The position numbers and the translations under genes were made by a program. A stretch of DNA of 64,000 nucleotides from Thalassotalea litorea (lineage in GTDB: Bacteria; Pseudomonadota; Gammaproteobacteria; Enterobacterales; Alteromonadaceae). Below are positions 8,547-17,292 of this stretch, in pieces. The stretch lies in assembly GCF_005843925.1 (NCBI RefSeq), contig NZ_VCBC01000012.1, forward strand, positions 62,001 through 126,000. Direction: 5' to 3'. Positions within the stretch are counted from its first letter, which is position 1. The number at the start of each line of letters is the position of its first letter. The notes under the pieces were generated by a model, which was not told the origin of the DNA, ran no database searches, and was given only the letters and a program-made list of their open reading frames with translations.

Positions 8547-9884
8547 TTACCGCTGAAAACGATATACCGAGCCTAAATTCAGGATTTGTGTCAGTTCATC
8601 AAGCGCAGTGCGAGATTCCACCAACAGTGACGGATCGGTTAAATCATCAAAGCTCAGGCGATCACGGTAGTGTTTTTCTACCCAATTAACCAAGGTCCCG
8701 TAAAGCTCATCGTTTAATACACAGTTCGGATTTACCGCAGCCAATTCAGACTCTTTTAACGCCACGCGTAAACGCAGACACGCCGGACCACCGCCATTTT
8801 TCATCGACTCATTGACGTCGAAATACTTCACTTCTTTAATTGGCGTCCCCATGGTCACCAGATTATCCAAGTAGGCTTTTACCCGTTCATTTTCATAACA
8901 ATGCATCGGCGCAACAATGGCCATAGAACCATCGTTTAAGGTAATAATCTGAGTGTTAAACAGGTAGGTATTAACCGCATCCTGTACCGTCACGTCATCA
9001 CTGTTTACTTGAATACAGTGCAGGTCGTCGCCTGAAAATTTCTGACGTAATTCCCCTAAAAATTGCTCAGTATTTAAAAACGCTTGTTGATGATAGAAAA
9101 GCACATTCTGATTACCCACGGCAATGACGTCATTGTGAAATACGCCTTGGTCAATCACTGCTGGATTTTGCTGAACATAGACTACACGATTGTCATCCAA
9201 TTGATGCAAACGTGCGACCGCCTGACTCGCTTCCAGCGTTTGCCGTGCCGGATACTTCATCGGCATTGGTTTCGCTCGGTTAAACGCATAACGACCGAAA
9301 GTAAATATCTGTACGCCAGCGTCATCATAATCTGTGCACAAACGTGTATGGTTTGCCGCGCCTTCATCACCAAAATGATCATTGTCATTCAGATGTAAAT
9401 GATGCTCGAACACGTTTTCATCATTAAAAACGGCTTTTAGAATATTGCCGGTAGTTTCTGGTTCTAGTGAACGATGAAATTTATTGGTTAAATTGGCTGG
9501 GGTAAAATGCACTTTACCATCAGCGGAATCCGAAGACGGTGAAACCGTTGCGGCATTTGCTGTCCACATACTTGATGCGGAGCAACAGGCGGAAAGTAAG
9601 GCCGGTGATGTTTTCGCAGCTTGTGCCAGTACCGAGGCATCACTGCCACTAAAACCTAAGCGGCGCAATGAAAATATATCAGGGCGTTCCTGTGGCGCCA
9701 AAACCCCCTGCCCCATGCCCATATCGTGCAAGGCTTTCATCTTTTTTAAACCTTGCAGAGCGGCGTTCTTCGGACTGGAAACATCGTGAGCATTAGACAA
9801 TGACGCGACATTGCCATCTGATAATCCTGCGTAATTGTGAGTTGGTCCAACTAATCCGTCAAAATTTACTTCCAAACTCTTCAT
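8547..9884 (-). CDS. astB: N-succinylarginine dihydrolase
   Basis: Second enzyme of the arginine succinyltransferase (AST) catabolic route, hydrolysing N2-succinylarginine to N2-succinylornithine, CO2 and ammonia. The N-terminus [18 protein letters not shown] is diagnostic, and the C-terminal half has the [12 protein letters not shown] block with the catalytic cysteine; a histidine-containing APMHCYEN block lies before it. The protein has 445 residues from the ATG at 9884, which has GGGG six bases upstream; the reading from 9902 adds six residues with no binding site. The other ast genes are not in the window, so the gene is separated from the usual operon here. Confidence 0.95.
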   Translation of the reverse strand: MKSLEVNFDGLVGPTHNYAGLSDGNVASLSNAHDVSSPKNAALQGLKKMKALHDMGMGQGVLAPQERPDIFSLRRLGFSGSDASVLAQAAKTSPALLSACCSASSMWTANAATVSPSSDSADGKVHFTPANLTNKFHRSLEPETTGNILKAVFNDENVFEHHLHLNDNDHFGDEGAANHTRLCTDYDDAGVQIFTFGRYAFNRAKPMPMKYPARQTLEASQAVARLHQLDDNRVVYVQQNPAVIDQGVFHNDVIAVGNQNVLFYHQQAFLNTEQFLGELRQKFSGDDLHCIQVNSDDVTVQDAVNTYLFNTQIITLNDGSMAIVAPMHCYENERVKAYLDNLVTMGTPIKEVKYFDVNESMKNGGGPACLRLRVALKESELAAVNPNCVLNDELYGTLVNWVEKHYRDRLSFDDLTDPSLLVESRTALDELTQILNLGSVYRFQR

Positions 9885-10027
9885 ACTTGCCCCATTTTTC
9901 ATTAATTGCCTGCTAAAAACTGGTATGTTTTTGCTAATTTTTCAGCCATTGTAACGACTTAATTTTCCTTGTAAATGGCCTGTTCGGCGCTAAATCACTA
10001 ATAATCGATGCAAATGTTAATTAGTTG

Positions 10028-10056
10028 TTGACATGTCTCTTTAAACCCCTTAAATA
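10028..10056 (+). promoter_or_regulatory. Sigma-70 promoter of the ilv leader and operon
   Basis: A consensus -35 box TTGACA (10028-10033), a 17-base spacer and a -10-like TAAATA (10051-10056) lie just upstream of the Ile/Leu/Val-rich leader peptide. Spacing and position suit transcription of the attenuator and ilvIH. Confidence 0.75.
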
Positions 10057-10087
10057 TAAATGAACAATTCTTAATTAGAAATTTACA

Positions 10088-10156
10088 GTGAAATTTATTA
10101 ACTCAGTCATTATTCTCCTGCTGGTCGTGGTTTTAGTACCAAGGGCCGGGTTTTGA
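10088..10156 (+). CDS. ilv operon leader peptide (attenuator peptide)
   Basis: A 22-codon reading frame starting at GTG (10088) and ending at TGA. Residues 4-17 are dominated by branched-chain amino acids (two adjacent Ile, three Leu in a row, then repeated Val and Leu), as in the E. coli ilvB and ilvGMEDA leader peptides. It is followed 36 bases later by a terminator hairpin and then ilvI. The inferred mechanism is ribosome stalling at Ile/Leu/Val codons under starvation, favouring an antiterminator. The start codon is weakly supported because no strong binding site is visible, but the coding content is hard to explain by chance. Confidence 0.85.
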   Translation: MKFINSVIILLLVVVLVPRAGF

Positions 10157-10191
10157 CTGAATAATTAAGAAACGCATAAAAATTCACGAAG

Positions 10192-10218
10192 CCCTCGCCT
10201 AACCACCGAGGGTTTTTT
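10192..10218 (+). terminator. ilv attenuator terminator
   Basis: CCCTCG (10192-10197) pairs with CGAGGG (10207-10212) and is followed by six T. It lies between the leader peptide and ilvI, the standard place for transcription attenuation. Confidence 0.88.
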
Positions 10219-10250
10219 AGTTTTTCTAAGCTTAAAAAAAGGCAAAAAAA

Positions 10251-11975
10251 ATGACAACAGCGTTGTACAGTGGTTCTCAGTTACTGATAAAGGCCCTGGC
10301 AGAGTTAGAGGTGGATTACATCTTTGGCTATCCTGGCGGTTCAGTATTAGATATCTATGATGCGATTTTTCAGCAGGACAAAGTCGAGCATATCCTCGTC
10401 CGTCATGAACAGGCTGCAACTCATATGGCCGATGGTTACACCCGGGCGACGGGAAAAACCGGTGTTGTTCTGGCAACCTCAGGCCCCGGCAATACCAACT
10501 GCATAACCGGGATCGCTACCGCTTATATGGATTCAATCCCAATGGTCGTGCTTGCAGGCCAGGTTCCTTCACAATTGATTGGTGATGATGCGTTCCAGGA
10601 AACCGATATCATTGGGTGTTCTCGCCCTATCGTAAAACACAGTTTTAACTGCCGATCCGTTGTCGAATTGCCCAATGTTCTGGCCAAGGCGTTTTACCTG
10701 GCCGAAACCGGCCGCCCTGGGCCTGTCGTCATTGAATTGCCCAAAGATATATTGGTCCCAACGAACACTGCACCATTTGAATTGAATAAAGAAGTAAAAA
10801 TTCGTTCCTATAATCCCAATGTAAAAGGCCACAGCAAGCAAATTAAAAAAGCGGTAAATACCATTATCAATGCTGAACGCCTGGTCGTTTATACCGGCGG
10901 TGGCATTATTTTGGCGGATGCCAGCGATAAGCTTACCGCTTTAGTAGAGCGATTAAATGCTCCGACGACGAATACGTTAATGGGCCTGGGTGGTTTAAGT
11001 GGTTTACATCCAAACTTCCTCGGCATGCTAGGTATGCACGGCTCAGTAGAGGCCAATAAAGCCATGGCAAATGCGGATGTTATTCTCGCCCTTGGTGCAA
11101 GATTTGACGACCGGGTGACCAACAAGGTAGAAAAGTTCTGCCCCAATGCGACGATTATTCACGTTGACATTGACCCAACGTCGATCTCAAAAACCGTGAA
11201 TGCCCATATCCCTATTGTCGGTTTGGTGGATGTCGTTATTGATCAGTTAATGGCTGGCCTCGATGAAGCGAATCATCAATATAATGAACAAGCGTATGCT
11301 GATTGGTGGAAGCAAATTAACCAATGGCGCAGCTTAAACAGCTTTAGCTATGAGACAGATGAAAACAAAATCAAACCGCAACAAGTAGTTGAGTCCATCT
11401 ACAAGCATACCGAAGGCAAAGCGTATGTGACCTCAGATGTAGGTCAGCATCAGATGTTTGCCGCGCAATACTACCCATTTGATAAACCCAGACAATGGAT
11501 TAACTCCGGTGGTCTGGGCACCATGGGCTTTGGTTTTCCAGCGGCCATGGGTGTCAAGGTTGCATTTCCTGATGCTGATGTCGTGTGTGTTACCGGCGAT
11601 GGCTCGATTCAGATGAATATTCAGGAGCTTTCTACCTGTTTGCAATACAACCTGCCGGTAAAAATTGTCTCTTTGAATAATCGCTCGCTAGGTATGGTAA
11701 GACAGTGGCAGGACATGATTTATGGTGGTCGTCACTCCTCTTCTTACATGGAGTCATTACCGGATTTTGTAAAACTGGTTGAATCCTATGGTCATGTGGG
11801 AATTCAGGTAAACCATCCGAGTGAATTGGACGAAGCCATGGAACGTGCTTTTGCGATGAAAGACCGATTGGTGTTTGTTGATGTTCTGGTCGATGAAACC
11901 GAACATGTGTATCCGATGCAAGTGCGTTTTGGCGCGGTTGATGATATGTGGCTTAAAAAGGGAGAGAAAGTCTAA
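10251..11975 (+). CDS. ilvI: Acetolactate synthase large (catalytic) subunit
   Basis: Thiamine-diphosphate enzyme that condenses pyruvate with pyruvate or 2-ketobutyrate, the first common step of valine, leucine and isoleucine synthesis. In 574 residues it shows the N-terminal [15 protein letters not shown] and the catalytic glutamate in [19 protein letters not shown], the central FAD/structural domain ([15 protein letters not shown]), and the ThDP-Mg motif starting GDGSIQMN and ending in NN near 470. The start at 10251 follows AAAAGGCAAAAAAA. Its stop overlaps the ilvH start by one base. Expression should respond to the upstream attenuator. ilvI fits better than ilvB because of the long ilvH-type partner. 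Confidence 0.95.
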   Translation: MTTALYSGSQLLIKALAELEVDYIFGYPGGSVLDIYDAIFQQDKVEHILVRHEQAATHMADGYTRATGKTGVVLATSGPGNTNCITGIATAYMDSIPMVVLAGQVPSQLIGDDAFQETDIIGCSRPIVKHSFNCRSVVELPNVLAKAFYLAETGRPGPVVIELPKDILVPTNTAPFELNKEVKIRSYNPNVKGHSKQIKKAVNTIINAERLVVYTGGGIILADASDKLTALVERLNAPTTNTLMGLGGLSGLHPNFLGMLGMHGSVEANKAMANADVILALGARFDDRVTNKVEKFCPNATIIHVDIDPTSISKTVNAHIPIVGLVDVVIDQLMAGLDEANHQYNEQAYADWWKQINQWRSLNSFSYETDENKIKPQQVVESIYKHTEGKAYVTSDVGQHQMFAAQYYPFDKPRQWINSGGLGTMGFGFPAAMGVKVAFPDADVVCVTGDGSIQMNIQELSTCLQYNLPVKIVSLNNRSLGMVRQWQDMIYGGRHSSSYMESLPDFVKLVESYGHVGIQVNHPSELDEAMERAFAMKDRLVFVDVLVDETEHVYPMQVRFGAVDDMWLKKGEKV

Positions 11976-12475
11976 TGCGCCGTATTCTATCTATTTTGCT
12001 CGAGAACGAGCCCGGCTCTTTGTCACGAATTGTTGGCTTGTTTTCACAACGGGCTTACAACATTGAAAGCTTAAGCGTGGCGCAAACCGATGATGCAAGC
12101 CTTTCTCGTATTACCATTACCACCCGTGGTGACGACAAAGTGCTTGAACAAATCACCAAGCAGGTAAACAAACTAGTTGATGTGATCAAGGTAGCCGATT
12201 TAACCGAACGAGCCCATATTGAGCGAGAGATGGTGCTGGTTAAAGTGTTGGCGATGAGCGATAAAACCCGTACCGAAGTGAAACGTGTCGCGGACATTTT
12301 TCGGGGAGATATCGTCGATATCGGCAAGCAAATTTATACCATTCAATTGACCGGTGATGAAAGTAAAACATCAGCATTTATTAAAATCCTCGGCCATGAA
12401 ACGGAAATCATCGAAGTCGTGCGTTCTGGTACCGTCGGCATCGCCCGCGGCGAAAAAGCCCTGCGCGCTTCTTAA
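11975..12475 (+). CDS. ilvH: Acetolactate synthase small (regulatory) subunit
   Basis: Regulatory subunit that binds valine and stimulates the large subunit. The 166-residue length and the N-terminal ACT domain (RRILSILLENEPGSLSRIVGLF and YNIESLSVAQTDD) are typical of IlvH, longer than the about 95-residue IlvN. A second, C-terminal ACT-like domain ends in GIARGEKALR. It overlaps ilvI by one base and is certainly co-transcribed. Confidence 0.95.
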   Translation: MRRILSILLENEPGSLSRIVGLFSQRAYNIESLSVAQTDDASLSRITITTRGDDKVLEQITKQVNKLVDVIKVADLTERAHIEREMVLVKVLAMSDKTRTEVKRVADIFRGDIVDIGKQIYTIQLTGDESKTSAFIKILGHETEIIEVVRSGTVGIARGEKALRAS

Positions 12476-12491
12476 CCGAAGCGCCTTTAAT

Positions 12492-12570
12492 GGGGTCAGT
12501 GTCAATTACCAAAAAACATTAACGATTATTATCAATACGTTAGGTACTATAAGTTAACGACTCTGTCCCC
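12492..12570. repeat. REP/MITE-like imperfect inverted repeat element
   Basis: GGGGTCAGTGTC (12492-12503) and GACTCTGTCCCC (12559-12570) form an imperfect terminal inverted repeat (10 of 12 positions) around an A+T-rich core of about 55 bases. The GGGGTCAG-GTC / GACTCTGTCCCC ends resemble short palindromic units that I associate with REP-type transposases in marine gammaproteobacteria; that link is from memory and not tested here. Confidence 0.5.
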
Positions 12571-12585
12571 TTAATACGATGTCCC

Positions 12586-13005
12586 ATGTCAGAATTTCTC
12601 ATCGAAACCGCCGATAAATCCGATAAAAAAGCGATTCAACGCTTTTACAAGCAGCAGCGCTATTCCGCCCGCTTTCTTGGTGACGACGCCACCTACCTGG
12701 TCCGTGATAATCAGGACATCATTGCCTCGGTTATCATCTCTTTTAAAGACAGTCACTCGTTTCTGCACGCTCTTGTAGTCGACAACAATCATCGAGGCCA
12801 AGGCATCGCCCAATCGTTATTAGCGAAAGCCGCAGAGCAACACCCACAGCTTTATTGCTTTTGTGGGAATGAACTGATGAGCTTTTATCAAAAACAACAT
12901 TTCGCCGTTATCGAAGGCTCATTATTACCCGATGAATTACGCCAAAGGTATCTTGCTTACCGTAAAAAACACGAATTGATTGCCTTGTATTTAAACAGCA
13001 ACTAG
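12586..13005 (+). CDS. GNAT-family N-acetyltransferase
   Basis: A 139-residue single-domain protein. The acetyl-CoA binding loop of the GNAT fold is visible as HALVVDNNHRGQGIAQSLLAKA (starting at about residue 61), preceded by the beta strand of a typical GNAT (IASVIISFKD) and followed by the YCFCGNELMSFYQKQHF segment corresponding to the usual FYxxxGF end motif. Substrate cannot be predicted. It follows the REP-like element and its start has no strong binding site. A promoter for the next gene begins directly after its stop. Confidence 0.82.
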   Translation: MSEFLIETADKSDKKAIQRFYKQQRYSARFLGDDATYLVRDNQDIIASVIISFKDSHSFLHALVVDNNHRGQGIAQSLLAKAAEQHPQLYCFCGNELMSFYQKQHFAVIEGSLLPDELRQRYLAYRKKHELIALYLNSN

Positions 13006-13007
13006 TT

Positions 13008-13036
13008 TTCGACTTTTATTAATACTTTTCTATACT
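13008..13036 (+). promoter_or_regulatory. Predicted promoter of the DUF3604 gene
   Basis: TTCGAC (13008-13013) and TATACT (13031-13036) are separated by 17 bases, a good sigma-70 arrangement, in the gap before the DUF3604 gene. Confidence 0.55.
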
Positions 13037-13131
13037 TACCCCATCTTTAAAACAAAGGACCCCGTTGCAGCACTAGCTCAAGCGGTTCAACGCAGCGGAC
13101 GCTGGTTATAGCAAGCAAAGCGGGGGGCATG

Positions 13132-15000
13132 ATGAAACTCAATCGCACCACTCTGGTAGTCAGTTTATTGCTGGCATTCGCCGCCAACAAAACCGTCATC
13201 GCCCAAGCTGAAAAATACGACAAAGAATATTCGCCATATCAGGGCCTGGACACCCCCAACAATGTCTATTTTGGTGACACCCATTTACATACCTCCTGGT
13301 CTACCGATTCAGGGATGGCCGGTGCAACCTTAACCCCGGATGACGCGTACCGCTTTGCAATGGGTGAAACCGTAACCAGTAACCTTGGCTGGAGAACCCA
13401 GTTAAGACGGCCTCTGGATTTTATTGTTGTTGCCGATCATGCGGAAAACCTGGGCCTTGCCGATTTCATTCGCCGGGAAGATCCAATACTGATGGCCAAT
13501 GAACAAGGTAAAAAATGGGTTGAAATGACCAAAGCAGGCAAAGGATATGATGCATTTCTTGAGTGGATACGAGCCGAAGATAATGATTTAATCGATGACC
13601 CGAAAATGGTGAAATCCGCCTGGGATAAGGTGACCACTAACGCAGATAAATATAACCGCCCTGGCGTGTTTACCGCTTTCCACGGTTTTGAATGGACCTC
13701 GCACCCAAATGGCAATAATCTGCACCGAGTTGTTATTTTCCGTGATGATAAAGAAAAAACCAATCAAGTGTTACCCTATTCCCAATTTGACTCGGTCGAT
13801 GCAGAAGACCTGTGGAAATACATGCAAACCTATGAGGATAAAACGGGTGGCAAAGTATTAGCGATTCCCCACAATGGAAACCTGTCCAATGGATTTATGT
13901 TCGATACGAAGACATTAAGCGGAGATCCGATAACCGAAGCGTATGCCAAAAATCGGATGAAGTGGGAACCAATTGTTGAAGTTACCCAGCAAAAAGGCGA
14001 TGGTGAAACCCATCCGTTTTTATCCCCGGATGATGCGTTTGCAGATTTCGAAACCATGGATGCTGGCAATATCAGTGGTAAGGTACCAAAAACCAAAGAC
14101 ATGTTGCCAGGTGAGTACGCCCGCTCCGCATTAAAAGAAGGTTTGAAACAAGAGTCCGAACTGGGTACCAACCCGTTCAAGTTTGGCATGGTAGGTTCCA
14201 CTGATAACCATACTGGCCTTGCGACAACCCGCGAAGATAACAACTTTGGTAAAGCCCATTTTGTTGAGCCTGACCCACACCGTATCGAACATGTACTCAT
14301 TGAAGGGGTTAAACCTGAACTGTCTTTATACGCGAAAGATTTGGGCGCGTCGGGCCTGGCTGCGGTATGGGCACGGGAAAATACCCGGGAAGAAATTTGG
14401 GATTCGATGGCCCGCAAAGAAGTATATGCAACCTCCGGTTCACGCTTAAAAGTTCGCCTTTTCGCTGGCTGGAATTTTCAGGAATCCGATTTAGCCCGAG
14501 AAGACTTTGCCAGTAATGGCTACGTTAATGGCGTCCCTATGGGTGGTGATCTAACGCAAGCACCGTCTGGTAAAGCCCCGATTTTTTTAGTGAAAGCGAT
14601 GAAAGATCAAGATGGTGCAAATCTCGATCGAATGCAAATCATTAAAGGCTGGCTAGATAAGGACGGAGAAACTCACGAACGGGTTTATGATATTGCCGTG
14701 TCTGACGAAAGAAAAATTAATGATGATGGCGTTTGCAAAGACGACGTTGGTAGCACTGTAGATGTCGAAAATGCAACGTATAGCAATGAGATTGGTGATG
14801 TTTCTCAACACGCCTATTGGCAGGATCCGGATTTTGATGTCAGCGAAAGAGCTTTCTATTATGTGCGTGTCATCGAGATCCCAACGCCACGATGGACCGC
14901 ATTTGATGCCAAATTTTTCAATCTGGATTTACCCTCTGATGTGAAAATGGTGGTTCAGGATCGCGCATACACGTCACCCGTTTGGTACGACCCTGAATAA
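13132..15000 (+). CDS. Exported DUF3604 domain protein
   Basis: A 622-residue protein with a signal peptide (about 1-24, LLLAFAANKTVIAQA) followed by the DUF3604 fold. Its opening NVYFGDTHLHTSWSTDSG and the later FIVVADHAENLG and VGSTDNHTG blocks provide His/Asp residues arranged like the metal site of PHP and amidohydrolase proteins, so a metal-dependent hydrolase is likely but the reaction is unknown. ATGs at 13129 and 13132 are both open; the run of six G ending at 13127 fits 13132 better. The gene has its own promoter and a terminator and faces the minus-strand cytochrome cassette across a repeat-rich region. Confidence 0.85.
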   Translation: MKLNRTTLVVSLLLAFAANKTVIAQAEKYDKEYSPYQGLDTPNNVYFGDTHLHTSWSTDSGMAGATLTPDDAYRFAMGETVTSNLGWRTQLRRPLDFIVVADHAENLGLADFIRREDPILMANEQGKKWVEMTKAGKGYDAFLEWIRAEDNDLIDDPKMVKSAWDKVTTNADKYNRPGVFTAFHGFEWTSHPNGNNLHRVVIFRDDKEKTNQVLPYSQFDSVDAEDLWKYMQTYEDKTGGKVLAIPHNGNLSNGFMFDTKTLSGDPITEAYAKNRMKWEPIVEVTQQKGDGETHPFLSPDDAFADFETMDAGNISGKVPKTKDMLPGEYARSALKEGLKQESELGTNPFKFGMVGSTDNHTGLATTREDNNFGKAHFVEPDPHRIEHVLIEGVKPELSLYAKDLGASGLAAVWARENTREEIWDSMARKEVYATSGSRLKVRLFAGWNFQESDLAREDFASNGYVNGVPMGGDLTQAPSGKAPIFLVKAMKDQDGANLDRMQIIKGWLDKDGETHERVYDIAVSDERKINDDGVCKDDVGSTVDVENATYSNEIGDVSQHAYWQDPDFDVSERAFYYVRVIEIPTPRWTAFDAKFFNLDLPSDVKMVVQDRAYTSPVWYDPE

Positions 15001-15030
15001 ATAGAGTGTCGCGATACTATTGAACCATCG

Positions 15031-15056
15031 AAGCCAGGCATACGTCTGGCTTTTCT
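15031..15056 (+). terminator. Terminator after the DUF3604 gene
   Basis: AAGCCAG (15031-15037) pairs with CTGGCTT (15046-15052) and is followed by a short T-run, 30 bases after the stop. Confidence 0.75.
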
Positions 15057-15076
15057 CATTTCAAAAGCTTTAAGAG

Positions 15077-15131
15077 TATTAACAAGACACCCACCTCAAA
15101 CATCGAAAACAATATTAACAAGACACCCACC
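15077..15131 (-). repeat. Two inverted-orientation copies of the GGGTGTCTT repeat
   Basis: TATTAACAAGACACCCACC occurs at 15077-15095 and again at 15113-15131, exactly 36 bases apart. Read on the minus strand it is GGTGGGTGTCTTGTTAATA, the same motif found in plus orientation at 15469-15660 and in the array at 55282-55621. Confidence 0.85.
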
Positions 15132-15180
15132 ATAATCTAAAAATATCGGCGAACTGGTCTTGGCGTTTAATTCTATGAAG

Positions 15181-15415
15181 AGGAGGAGGATGTTTAGATC
15201 TCTATATGATACAAATCAGCTTTGCACCTATACCGTTTACCTTTGCTTTTCAGCGCATTTTCTTAACGCATGTTGATACGGAAGCACCGCAATGTGATAG
15301 CGAACAATGGGTGATCAAACTTTATATATACAGGCATAACAATTCGTTCTACACGTCACACATGCTCTGCGCTAAACATTGATTTCAACGAATAGAATAA
15401 TGACATCCTCCTCCT
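15181..15415. repeat. Inverted repeat enclosing a non-coding stretch
   Basis: AGGAGGAGGATGT (15181-15193) and ACATCCTCCTCCT (15403-15415) are perfect 13-bp inverted repeats about 210 bases apart. The enclosed DNA has no supported reading frame. The whole is nested between the inverted and direct GGGTGTCTT copies, giving a roughly symmetric structure. Confidence 0.7.
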
Positions 15416-15468
15416 ATTTATCGCGATAAAAAAAAGCAAAACCTCTTCAAAACTTAGCTTCGACTATC

Positions 15469-15660
15469 ATGGGTGTCTTGTTAAATCACTGGTTAATTAC
15501 TCACTTCTAATGATGGGTGTCTTGATAAGTCATTTGATAATAATTGCGACGAACGTTGGGTGTCTTAATAAGTCTAATTGTTCGCTGCTAACGATGGGTG
15601 TCTTAATAAGACATCTCAATAAGAAACTTGATAACTAATACCAATAGCGGTGGGTGTCTC
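15469..15660 (+). repeat. Five dispersed plus-orientation copies of the GGGTGTCTT repeat
   Basis: The core GGGTGTCTTRATAAG begins at about 15471, 15515, 15558, 15596 and 15652 (the first and last are the most degenerate, ending GTTAA and CGTTT). Spacing is 44, 43, 38 and 56 bases, so neither the period nor a reading frame is kept. The copies point toward the 3' end of the minus-strand beta-helix gene. Confidence 0.85.
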
Positions 15661-15709
15661 GTTTATATTTATGGGAATAAAGCTGTGGGATTGTTTATCG
15701 GACTTATAA

Positions 15710-15736
15710 AAAAGCCAGGTCATTGACCTGGCTTTT
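15710..15736 (-). terminator. Terminator of the cytochrome cassette
   Basis: AAAAGCCAGGTCA (15710-15722) and TGACCTGGCTTTT (15724-15736) form a perfect 13-bp palindrome. On the minus strand it lies 39 bases after the stop of the beta-helix/cytochrome gene and carries a T-run. Confidence 0.85.
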
Positions 15737-15774
15737 GTACAATCAAGTTATGTTAACGGACATGGTTAACTGAA

Positions 15775-17292
15775 TTAGTTTTTCGCCGACAACATGTATT
15801 TTGCCACGGCCAGACGGGTTTCTTCGTCCAGGTAGTTTTGCGGTGGCATTTCCGGGTAATCGTCACGTTTTTTGGTTGGGTTAGCAATCCATTCAGCCAA
15901 TCCTTCCGGGTTATCCATATACAATGCCTGAATAATTTGCACTGGTGGACCAATCATACGACCGGAATAGGTATGACAACCGGTACAGATCCCAAGGTAA
16001 GCGATTTTACCACGCTCTGAAGCATCGATATCACGCGGTGGTACTGGCTTGTCTAGCAGGTACGTGTCGATATTATCAGTGTTGGTAAAGTCACACTCTT
16101 TCCAATCATCAACACCGACGGTGATATAGCGATGACGGTTAATAATACAAGAATCGACACCACCGCCAACTTTGACGATATCCGCGTCACCCTGTTTGAA
16201 CTCGGTAAGCATTAACGCTTTTACTTCATCAATGGTGTCATAACCATTTTTCATCATCACGTTATCGAGGATCATGGTGCGATCTGGATTCGGCTCTGAG
16301 TCTGGATCACCCGTCGCATTACCAAATGAGACATGGTCAGAAATCAAGATACCGGCAGTTTTGTTATTGGTAATGATATTACCTTCAATAATGACATCAT
16401 CACCAGCCCATACGACGATACCAGAACCCGGCGGGATCATTGCAACCATAGAGCCTGGAATTGCGAAGTTTTCGTGGTTGTTGTCCACCACGAAGTTGTT
16501 GCGGATAATTACATCATAAGTGGTTTTAATTGGAAGGCCCGGGGTGATAAACGCCAGAATACCGCCGGTGTTGTTGTGAACATAGTTATTCTCAACAATC
16601 GCGTGACGTGAGTTTTCAATCTCAATTCCAGCCACCGATTCAAATACGTCATTGTATGCAACCTGGATATTGTCACTCATGCCAACATAAATCGCCGCAT
16701 CTTCGATACCAGAGATCACATTGTGCTCAACGATGCCGTTTTTACCAAGTTGTGGGAAAATTCCGTACACACCAGTATCGACGATGACATTATTACGAAT
16801 AACAAAGTTGTTACCCGCTTGCCCCATAATACCATTGCCCTTGTAACGGGTAATTTTCAGGTTTTCTACACTGAAATTATTACCGGAATACAAAATCGCA
16901 TCGTTAAGTACGCCCTTACCATCTAATGTGGCCCGGTTGCCTTCTTTGATCACGCCAACAATCGAGATACTTTCTTTATCGACATAAACAGTTTCATGGT
17001 AGGTGCCCGGCATGAGTTGAATGGTATCACCCGGTTGTGCGGCTTTCACCGCATCCATAATCAACTCACCTTCGTTAACGACAATCACTTTTCCTGAGGC
17101 TTTTAGGTCAACGACATCTGTGGTTCCTGCCTGCGCCTGGATATCTTGTGACTTATCATAGCCACCGGTAAAGCTCGCCCCGCCAGTACTTGAGGTGATC
17201 ACTGGCGCGCTGTTCTTACCGCCGTAGTAAGTGCCTCCGGCAAAGGCAGCAGCAACCAGTACTGCTGATAAAATAATCTTTCCTTTACTCAT
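15775..17292 (-). CDS. Right-handed beta-helix (NosD-like) protein fused to a C-terminal cytochrome c domain
   Basis: A 505-residue exported protein. It begins with a single hydrophobic segment (about 5-24), then from about 65 to 350 carries the repeating short strands of a right-handed parallel beta-helix (IQLMPGTYHETVYVDKESIS, then many NNxI/V turns such as VIRNNVIVDTG and VEHNVISGI), as in NosD and carbohydrate-acting helices. The C-terminal about 85 residues are a cytochrome c domain with one heme site, CTGCH (about 437-441), and a later methionine-containing YPEMPPQNYL that can give the axial ligand. It is the third gene of a cytochrome operon and overlaps the previous gene by eight bases. 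The fusion suggests electron transfer at a helix-bound substrate; the substrate is unknown. Confidence 0.85.
   Translation of the reverse strand: MSKGKIILSAVLVAAAFAGGTYYGGKNSAPVITSSTGGASFTGGYDKSQDIQAQAGTTDVVDLKASGKVIVVNEGELIMDAVKAAQPGDTIQLMPGTYHETVYVDKESISIVGVIKEGNRATLDGKGVLNDAILYSGNNFSVENLKITRYKGNGIMGQAGNNFVIRNNVIVDTGVYGIFPQLGKNGIVEHNVISGIEDAAIYVGMSDNIQVAYNDVFESVAGIEIENSRHAIVENNYVHNNTGGILAFITPGLPIKTTYDVIIRNNFVVDNNHENFAIPGSMVAMIPPGSGIVVWAGDDVIIEGNIITNNKTAGILISDHVSFGNATGDPDSEPNPDRTMILDNVMMKNGYDTIDEVKALMLTEFKQGDADIVKVGGGVDSCIINRHRYITVGVDDWKECDFTNTDNIDTYLLDKPVPPRDIDASERGKIAYLGICTGCHTYSGRMIGPPVQIIQALYMDNPEGLAEWIANPTKKRDDYPEMPPQNYLDEETRLAVAKYMLSAKN

Noticed and set aside
13830..14417. 195-residue minus-strand reading frame inside the DUF3604 gene
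   Set aside because: It lies wholly antisense to a strongly coding gene, has no binding site, and its composition is that of a shadow frame.
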